NCBI GenBank assembly: GCA_037893245.1
Contig: JBAIAA010000238.1
Coordinates: 496,001 to 560,000, forward strand
DNA length: 64,000 nucleotides
Origin: Crossaster papposus
Taxonomy: Eukaryota > Echinodermata > Asteroidea > Velatida > Solasteridae
Reading direction: 5' to 3'
Part shown: piece after piece, positions 56,146 to 64,000 of the stretch
How the letters are laid out: every line of letters begins with the position of its first letter
Position numbering within the stretch: the stretch's first letter is position 1
Notes under the pieces: model-generated
Seen by the model: the letters and a program-made list of their open reading frames with translations, nothing else
Databases searched by the model: none
What the model was told of the DNA's origin: nothing
Position numbers and translations under genes: made by a program

Positions 56146-56360
56146 GAATTGCGCCCTCTTGAGGCGACGGCAAAGGCGAGGTCGACGTCGGGGGCGAGGT
56201 CGACGTCGACGGCGAGGTCGACGTCGGGGGCGACGGCGACGGCGAGGTCGACGGCGACGCTTAGGCAGCGTCGCCGTCGACGTCGCCCCTTCAGGGGCGA
56301 CGTCGACGGCGACGGCGAGGTCGACGGCGACGGAGATCGTCGTCTTTGGAACACCATAGA
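56146..56360. repeat. GC-rich CGACGTCGACGGCGAGGT element
   Basis: GCGCCCTCTTGAGGCGACGG at the left and GATCGTCGTCTTTGGAACAC at the right bound irregular CGACGGCGAGGTCGACGTC words in both orientations around a central GCCCCTTCAGGGGCGACG palindrome. It is the same family as 54430-54900, without regular amplification. The basic open frames are compositional. Confidence 0.8.
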
Positions 56361-57062
56361 AATGTGTCTCATAATAATAATAATAACACATCTCACACAG
56401 TAAATACGTATAGATCGCTACCGCGAAGCGCACCATTGAAACACGTACAGATTTGCTCCGTGTATCGCTCTCCGCATTTAGTGATTCATACAACGTCCGC
56501 AAAGCCAGGTACGCAGGCACGATCTACACGGATTTTGTTTAGGGCGATGTCATTTTCTGCCATTTTCGTTCGAAAACAACACGATAAAACGCGAGGGGGT
56601 CACAGGCAGATTTTTAAAAAAATTCAGCATATCACTGCTACATCCTTTTTTAACGTATCCATGGAAAAAAATGAGTGGGGTCAAAGCACGATTTTTCACA
56701 ATTTATCGATTATTATTGCCCTTTTTAGGGGAGGTATTTGTTAACGTCGTTTGAGTATTTGTGCACAATCTCCACGCGCATCAACGGTACGTCAACGCTT
56801 AATTTGTTCGACTGCTTTTTTCATTTTCAATACAATTTTTGTCATTGGATGATAAACATTAAGGTAAATAACAACCTTGTACAACTACAAAAGACAAGAT
56901 GTTAAGATTGGAGGCCAAAAACTCTTTATTTTTCGAGTGAGAAAATTGTTCCCCCCTATTTTGAGAATGGACGGTACCACAGCATTTCGCAATCACAGCC
57001 TCGAAGGCCCCCCCCCTCCGCCCCCCCCCCCCCCCCCCCCCCCCCTGCAGAGAGTCAAGTGC
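56361..57062. other. No gene recognised; C-runs at the right edge
   Basis: ATA/TAA microsatellite at 56371-56392, then unique sequence. Two C-runs (57009-57016, 57020-57045) directly precede the tandem array. Confidence 0.4.
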
Positions 57063-59854
57063 AGTGATAGCGGTTCGTTTGGAGATAGCGCCCTATATAA
57101 CATCGGTGGTTTGTGTCAGTGATCGCCGAATAAACAACACGAAGGTCTTGGAACCAAGACTAGGAAATCCCACGAGCATGCAATGCCAAATGCCAAATTG
57201 TTCGCCTTTTGCGGACGTGTAAGAAACTACATTATTTTGTGCAATGGCGCCGTGTGCAATAATGGGAAACACACAGCGTGTATAATAATAGTAGTCTGGT
57301 TCCCCGACCTGACAATTTGTTTAGGCCTGGACGTCTAAATTGTAGGTCAGGTAGCCGCCGGCAACAATTCAAATTGTAACGGCTCTTACCAAAAATAGCA
57401 CAATGACTACAATGACTGTGATATTATTAGGCATTTCGTCTGGTGTTGACTTTTGCCAATGCGAGTTTTATTTTATAAAAACCTGGAAACACTCGAACAT
57501 CGCGAACGTTAACGATAATACGTACCTGGCCGCCAATAGAACATGTTCGGGAAACTTCGGACATTTTCGGAAACTGAAGCAATTCCTCCAGTTTTTGGTC
57601 ACGTGACATTGGCGGCTAAATAATAAATGAAAAATCACAAATAGTCAGAAATATTTGGTCCGGGAACCAGACTATAATAATCGTACACTACATTAAACGA
57701 AAACGACTTAGCGCGCATAAGCGCATGCGGGGACGAGTAGCTATTTGAGCTATGCTTGGAATGTCCAAGCTAGGGGAACGAATCTGGCGATAATTAAGGG
57801 CGCCCTCAATAAGCCCGGATATAATACGGACGGCGCGCCGCGGAACAAATGAACGGCTAGCTTGGACTTGGATCAAGACTAGCAATGCCGCGGTAAAAAA
57901 ACTTCCCGACTAGAGTCGAGTGATAGCGGTTCGTTTGGAGATAGCGCCCTCTATAACATCGGTGGTTTGTGTCAGTGATCGCCGAATAAACAACACGAAG
58001 GTCTTGGAACCAAGACTAGGAAATCCCACGAGCATGCAATGCCAAATGCCAAATTGTTCGCCTTTTGCGGACGTGTAAGAAACTACATTATTTAGTGCAA
58101 TGGCGCCGTGTGCAATAATGGGAAACACACAGCGTGTATAATAATAGTAGTCTGGTTCCCAGACCTGACAATTTGTTTAGGCCTGGACGTCTAAATTGTA
58201 GGTCAGGTAGCCGCCGGCGACAAAAATAGATAATGACGCAATACAAGCAGCGTAGCTATGACGACGCAACAATTCAAATTGTAACGGCTCTTACCAAAAA
58301 TAGCACAATGACTACAATGACTGTGATATTATTAGGCATTTCGTCTGGTGTTGACTTTTGCCAATGCGAGTTTTGTTTTATAAAAACCTGGAAACACTCG
58401 AACATCGCGAACGTTAACGATAATACTCACCTGGCCGTAAATAGAACATGTTTGGAAAACTTCGGACATTTTCGGAAACTGAAGCAATTCCTCCAGTTTT
58501 GGGTCACGTGACATTGGCGGCTAAATAATAAATGAAAAATCACAAATAGTCAGAAATATTTGGCCAGGGAACCAGACTATAATAATCGTACACTACATTA
58601 AACGAAAACGACTTAGCGCGCATAAGCGCATGCGGGGACGAGTAGCTATTTGAGCTATGCTTGGAATGTCCAAGCTAGGGGAACGAATCTGGCGATAATT
58701 AAGGGCGCCCTCAATAAGCCCGGATATAATACGGACGGCGCGCCGCGGAACAAATGAACGGCTAGCTTGGACTTGGATCAAGACTAGCAATGCCGCGGTA
58801 AAAAAACTTCCCGACTAGAGTCGAGTGATAGCGGTTCGTTTGGAGATAGCGCCCTCTATAACATCGGTGATTTGTGTCAGTGATCGCCGAATAAACAACA
58901 CGAAGGTCTTGGAACCAAGACTAGGAAATCCCACGAGCGCATGCAATGCCAAATTGTTCGCCTTTTGCGGACGTGTAAGAAACTACATTATTTTGTGCAA
59001 TGGCGCCGTGTGCAATAATGGGAAACACACAGCGTGTATAATAATAGTAGTCTGGTTCCCCGACTTGACAATTTGTTTAGGCCTGGACGTCTAAATTGTA
59101 GGTCAGGTAGCCGCCGGCGACAAAAATAGATAATGACGCAATACAAGCAGCGTAGCTATGACGACGCAACAATTCAAATTGTAACGGCTCTTACCAAAAA
59201 TAGCACAATGACTACAATGACTGTGATATTATTAGGCATTTCGTCTGGTGTTGACTTTTGCCAATGCGAGTTTTATTTTATAAAAACCTGGAAACACTCG
59301 AACATCGCGAACGTTAACGATAATACGTACCTGGCCGCCAATAGAACATGTTCGGGAAACTTCGGACATTTTCGGAAACTGAAGCAATTCCTCCAGTTTT
59401 TGGTCACGTGACGTTGGCGGCTAAATAATAAATGAAAAATCACAAATAGTCAGAAATATTTGGTCTGGGAACCAGACTATAATAATCGTACACTACATTA
59501 AACGAAAACGATTAATTAGCGCGCATAAGCGCATGCGGGGACGAGTAGCTATGCTTGGAATGTCCAAGCTAGGGGAACGAATCTGGCGATAATTAAGGGT
59601 GCCCTCAATAAGCCCGGATATTCTCGCGGTCGGCATGACGTCACGAAGGGGCGAGCCGTCCATAACAACATGCGTTTAACCTCAAATGTTCCCCTTTGCG
59701 CTAAGTGCATAAACAATGGGAAGATAAACGAAGTTCCCGGATGTCCGACCGCGATAATATTACTATTACGGACGGCGCGCCGCGGAACAAATGAACGGCT
59801 AGCTTGGACTTGGATCAAGACTAGCAATGCCGCGGTAAGAAAAACTTCCCGACT
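57063..59854. repeat. Tandem array of a ~905-bp unit, three copies
   Basis: Unit starts AGTGATAGCGGTTCGTTTGG at 57063, 57919 and 58824, and ends CGCGGTAAAAAAACTTCCCG. Copy 1 lacks about 49 bp (GACAAAAATAGATAATGACG and following). Copy 3 has an extra 140 bp at about 59620-59765 with inverted ends (CTCGCGGTCGG / CCGACCGCGA). Each copy contains one TAGTCTGGTTCCC element. The unit also has CTTGGACTTGGATCAAGACT and its near-inverse words. No convincing coding capacity. Confidence 0.95.
57292..57674. mobile_element. TAGTCTGGTTCCC TIR element within each tandem unit
   Basis: TAGTCTGGTTCCC and GGGAACCAGACTA form the ends (also 58148-58579 and 59048-59480). The flanks ATAATAGT and ATAATAAT are a near 8-bp duplication, suggesting hAT-type insertion before the unit was amplified. 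Tentative. Confidence 0.6.
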
Positions 59855-60845
59855 CCGGTTGAAAACGAACGTCGTTTTTCTTGCTTTTCTCAGCATCCAT
59901 GATTGTAAAACTTCGGACAGGTCAGTTAAACGATATTTACTATAAAATGCAACCCCCCAAATCCACCCATTCCAGATAATTCAAACAATTACCAATGGTG
60001 TATCCACCTTTAATAGGCGACCGGCTACAGTCTCAAAACAGATCTGTTTTGACGCTAGTCCCACTAGTGTGCCCCCGGTATGCGAATACAGGGGGCACAC
60101 TAGGGGACTATTTTGATGCATGCATGGAAAAGCCTTTGTATGAGTGTTGCAGCTAGTAGTAGTCCGGGCTTTTTCATTAAAATGAAAAATATGCGTGGAG
60201 ATGGGCAGTGGGGACCTATGCGGTGTTTGTTTTCAATGTGGAATTTCCATTAATAATACACAAACAGTGATAAGACAGCTGTAATGTCCTTCAAAGTTTT
60301 CTAGTTCTATTCACAGCAATATTTTTCTAGCAGTGTGTCAAACAATTGCTTTCCAATGCGTTTAATATTCAGTTTTATATTCCACAGAAAAAAATACAGA
60401 CATCAAAATGAATCTTAATTTTCTTAGATCTTTAGATTTTTGTATGATTTTAAAAAAAAGCAGATTAAATTTACAGGTTGAACTTTAACACACATAGGGG
60501 AGAGCGGGGCTAGTCCGCCCTAAGGGCGAGTCCGCCCACCACGTGATTTTCCACCACTACAGCCGTGGAGGAAGTTTCGATGATGTAATTCGATTACGCA
60601 GGACATGATAAAACTCCTTTAATATCTGCACGAGCAGGCTCAACAAACTCATAAAGTTATCATCAAAACACTGTTTCATATCATGTAAGTAAACATTTAC
60701 AAATACAATATGAAATGAAATAAATGAAATAAAAATCAAGTCACAATGGCAATTGACACTCTTTAACATTATGCAATTATAAACTATGGTTGAAGTTTCC
60801 CTTTAAGCTGTTTGCTTAAAGGGAAACTCCACCCATAGTTTCTGT
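59855..60845. other. MITE end, then unassigned sequence
   Basis: 59860-60011 is the right end of the TTAAAGGTAG MITE family (matches about 52980-53136). 60012-60780 shows no gene. 60790-60827 is an imperfect hairpin, AAGTTTCCCTTTAAGC with its inverse GCTTAAAGGGAAACTC. Confidence 0.5.
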
Positions 60846-61055
60846 ATGTACGCGTTTGTTTATGGTGTAAATGAAGGACATATACCTGGCGACACGAAGG
60901 TGAATTGGGGTTAGGGTTAGAATCGAGGACGACCTCGATTGAGATTGACCTCGATTGAGAGCAGTCGGAAAAAGTTAGAGTACAAACAAAGGAAATTTTC
61001 GAGAGGAACAAAGGAAACTCCTCGATTTACACCATAAACAAACGTGTGTGTACGT
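60846..61055. mobile_element. Small inverted-repeat element
   Basis: TGTACGCGTTTGTTTATGGT then GTAAAT at 60846-60873 is inverted at 61020-61052 (ATTTACACCATAAACAAACG). The centre has GACCTCGATTGAGA duplicated. Confidence 0.55.
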
Positions 61056-61337
61056 GTGTAGTGCAGCATCCTATTTAGCAATTTTGCCTAGTACGAGTAC
61101 GTCAAAGGAAAATACGCGACTAACCATACCCCCATTTCTTTTAATAAGCTCCAGTACCCCTCCAACATGCGTCAGGGTATATGATTATCTCGTTGGTTTA
61201 TTTGTTGTTATCACTTTATAAACACTGTATGATGCATCGAATTGCAGAATACCTAGCTTTGACACAATTAGGGCCTATACAAAATCATAATCAAGAAAAT
61301 GAAAACAGAAAACATCGAAATCTGAAATCCACAATAG
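61056..61337. repeat. Repeat Y, copy C
   Basis: GTGCAGCATCCTATTTAGC to GATGCATCGAATTGCAGAAT and ACAAAATCATAATCAAGAAAA. The same pieces occur at 5930-6150 and 8910-8980. Sequence resumes after the foldback at 62571 (ACAAAGCGAAGACCACA). Confidence 0.65.
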
Positions 61338-62570
61338 TCCAAGAAAAATAAGTTTTGACCTCAAACAAATTGCAACAAATTGTTTTTCACCACAGTGCAC
61401 TTCTAAAAGGTTCCTAGAATGACATACTAAAAATCTACAAAAATCCAAGTGGTGGAAATATGTCTAATTTGCATAAATCGTTAATCCCTGCCATGTAATA
61501 TGTTTATTCCCATAATATTTTATTTTTATTTTTTGAAAAGTTTATTTTGGTGATTCTACTTACATATCCTTACTTGAATAACATTTGCTAAAGCATATAA
61601 GTGACTGAATAATTATGAGAACACAGTAATTATCCAAAATGACAACTTTGTGACCCTATAAATGTGCGCACATTACACTGTCTCCAGATATCATCATGTA
61701 GTCAGTATTGGTGAGCTTCAAATTCACCAAGTTGCTTACTGGTACAGTTATCATATTAAAACCTTATGAAAAGTCATATGAACAATAATAACATTGTGAT
61801 ATTTAGCCCAGAAAACAAAAACTGGGGAAAAATGGTGTGTCTATAAATTGGGCTAAAAAGTAGTTAAAGGGTTGCCTAACATGGAAGACTTGAACAAGTT
61901 CAAGGAAATCCCCAAAATACATTTTAACGTAGATATGATTATTGTAAGCAACAAAAATCTTAAATTTGGGGGGTTTCCTTGAACTTGTTCAAGTCTCTCA
62001 CCTTAGGCAACCCTTCACCTACTTGTTAGCCCAATTTAGGGACCCATCATTTTTTCCAAGTTTTTGTTTGCTGGGCTAAATATCACAATGTTATCATTGT
62101 CCATATGATTTTCCATAAGTTTTTTTTTTTTTTATAGGATAATAACTGTGCCAGTAAGCAACTTGGTGAATTTGAAGCACTTCAATACTTACTACTTCTG
62201 GAGACAAGGTAAATGCGTGCAAATGATAGGGTATAATTGTAGTAATTTTGGACCATTACTATATTTTCATAATTTTTTAGTCACTTACATGCTTTAGAAA
62301 ATGTTATTGAAGTAAGGATGTTTAAGTATAATCGCCAAAATAAACTTTTCAAAAAATAAAAATAAAATATATACCCAAATATGGGAATATAAACATATTA
62401 CACGGCAGGGATTAACGATTTATGCAAATTAGACATATTTGAACCACTTGGATTGTTGTAGACTTTTAGTATGTAATTCTAGGGACCTTATAGAAGTGCA
62501 CTGTGGTGAAAAACAATTTGTTGCAATTTGTTTGAGGTCACCAAAACAAAATTATGTATTTTGCCTGGAC
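61338..62570. mobile_element. 1.2-kb foldback element (nearly all inverted repeat)
   Basis: Arms of about 570 bp (61338-61912 and 61970-62570) flank a loop of under 60 bp. They read GTCC...GACCTCAAACAAATTGC, TTTTTCACCACAGTGCAC, AATTTGCATAAATCGTTAAT, CAAATTCACCAAGTTGCTTA and CTTGAACAAGTTCAAGGAA, then back in reverse. The empty site (ATCCACAAAGCGAAG) is seen at 8972-8986, giving a 3-4-bp duplication (CAA or ACAA). Non-coding. Confidence 0.85.
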
Positions 62571-62689
62571 TACAAAGCGAAGACCACATGCTTATTACAC
62601 TTGGATAACATACAGAGTCATAGCTGGACTTGATAACTCTGACCTATGGTGTTCCATATGTGCCAATGCTTGAATTAACAATTTGGGTG

Positions 62690-63475
62690 ACCATACCTAA
62701 ATATGGCAAGCAAAAACATAAATAACAACATAATACAGACATGTCCGACCTTATAGACACCAACTCACCCCTGTAGGTGACTGGTTGGAGTTTCAATTAG
62801 AAATACAGTGCTGTATGTCGTGGAGATTTCTGCTGACAAATTTCTTCCAATCTGTAGTGATGAAAATAGGTTTAATAGTGCAGCACCATAGCCCAACAAA
62901 TCAAACCAAACCAATTGTGCATTTTGTGATAAAAGCAAGACGGTCATTTTTCAAAATGACCACCACAGAACACAAGCGACATTAAAGCTAAATAAATAAT
63001 ACTCCCAGGTGCCATGATTAATAGTTTTCAATAAGATTGTTTTATACTATACTCCCTCCTTGTTTTGTCTTTTCCCCAGGCTACTCCTAAAGATTTGTAC
63101 ACGTTTTTTTCTACCAATACAAGGCACTTTTGCACTTTGGTAAAACTGATTAAGTTAAGACTTGGCACACACGTAAACCGCCATCTGCAGATTTTCACCG
63201 AAAACCGTTGGTTATGGTATCACGTGACGTATCATTAAAGGCGCAATATTTGAGGCCCTTTGTCTCAGGATTGGGTTCAAACTTGGTATGCAGGTATGTA
63301 GGGATGATACAAATTGAGTTGACACCATGATGGCGTCATCGTGTGATTAATTATGATTTTTTTTTTTAGGGGGGGGGGGGGGGGTTGTTGTGGCCTTTAA
63401 GCCATAATCTCATCAACAGAATATACTAAATTTGAAATTCTTTTTGTAAAAGGTTTCATAGGTGAAAGACATAAT
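62690..63475. repeat. Dispersed repeat X, copy C
   Basis: Collinear with 4442-5560 and 35100-35930: GGGTGACCATACCTAAATATG, GTAGGTGACTGGTTGGAG, AAAATGACCACCACAGAACA, TATCACGTGACGTATCATTA and ATGGCGTCATCGTGTGA. A G-run lies at 63369-63384. Non-coding. Confidence 0.7.
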
Positions 63476-64000
63476 GGGCCGTATGCATAAAAACTAGCAT
63501 TTGCTTTTACTACATGTACCAATTTTCAATCATTTACTGGAATCTGTATGAATAAAAATGAAGCAAAAGGTTTTACTGGAAAGTATTTGCTAAACTTAAA
63601 AGTATTTACTTTTTAATTTCCAGCATTTGATAGAATATTAGTATTTGCTCCATTTGGTATGAATACAAATGAGTAAATGCTTTAGATTTGCAGTATTTAC
63701 TCGTAATTTTTCAAGGTTGGGTCGGGGCTACCTTGAAAAAAGAGAAGCAAATACTAATATGGAAAATAGGAGCATGTGGTTAGGCAGGAAAAGGTATGAA
63801 CATGGAAGATGGATTGTCTAGGATTAAATTACAAGCAGTTGTATTGATTTTGGGGAAGGAAATGGGACGTAGATGGCCGATAATTTCTGGCAATATTGCT
63901 GAGACAGAAAATGGCATCATGACGAAGCAGCGACTTGAGGTTCCGATTTCATTCAAACACCCCTGTCAGCATACGAGCTCGATTGCGTATGTGTGTATCG
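63476..64000. repeat. AGTAAATGC word element, cut by the window end
   Basis: Begins TGGGCCGTATGCATAAAAAC and contains AGCATTTGCTTTTACT, GGTTTTACTGGAAAGTATTT and GGTTGGGTCGGGGCTACCTT, as in 34508-35019 and 2961-4441. The right end lies outside the window. Confidence 0.75.

Noticed and set aside
56047..56520. Arg-rich frames on both strands
   Set aside because: They arise from CGACGTCG words. No domain and no splice context.
1..64000. tRNA, rRNA or other standard RNA genes
   Set aside because: Scanned by eye for B-box-like GGTTCGANNCC with a matching acceptor stem and for rRNA cores. The only GATTCGAACC-like hit (22565-22590) lies in exon 1 of the hydrolase gene.

Overview
This is eukaryotic, animal-type DNA. 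Genes are split by GT-AG introns, repeats dominate, and the base composition is AT-rich with scattered GC-rich blocks. TACATGTACA-like words and G/C homopolymers are common. A DIRS-type retroelement, THAP- and SAP-domain exons and a beta-lactamase-fold gene fit a marine invertebrate, plausibly a deuterostome such as a lancelet, hemichordate or echinoderm. I cannot name the species from sequence alone.

Layout. 1-2960 and 10276-15695 are two copies of one block that carries a GC-rich promoter-like stretch and the first exon of a SAP-domain protein. Copy 2 is split by a 2.4-kb transposon with a 9-bp target duplication. 2961-10275 holds repeats, a truncated LINE and a region with a spaced 15-bp motif. 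15688-19226 is a set of nested non-autonomous elements. 19303-20030 is a dead copy of the last two exons of the main host gene. That gene, a 7-exon beta-lactamase/serine-hydrolase-like protein of 420 residues, spans 22469-28751. 28752-36299 is mostly intergenic repeat.

36900-43038 is a nearly intact DIRS-like tyrosine-recombinase retrotransposon on the minus strand (gag, RT/RNase H, YR), with inverted terminal repeats and an internal complementary region. It sits inside at least two, probably three, older elements. 44160-47302 is a LINE broken by an insert with a THAP exon, itself broken by a hAT-like element. 48568-64000 holds further transposons, two large foldbacks, a GC-rich 18-bp satellite, a roughly 0.9-kb tandem array and old repeat families.

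A recurring theme is non-autonomous elements whose interiors are arrays of one short degenerate word, often in both orientations and with a different word in each family. Several insertions can be read directly because an empty-site copy lies in the same window.
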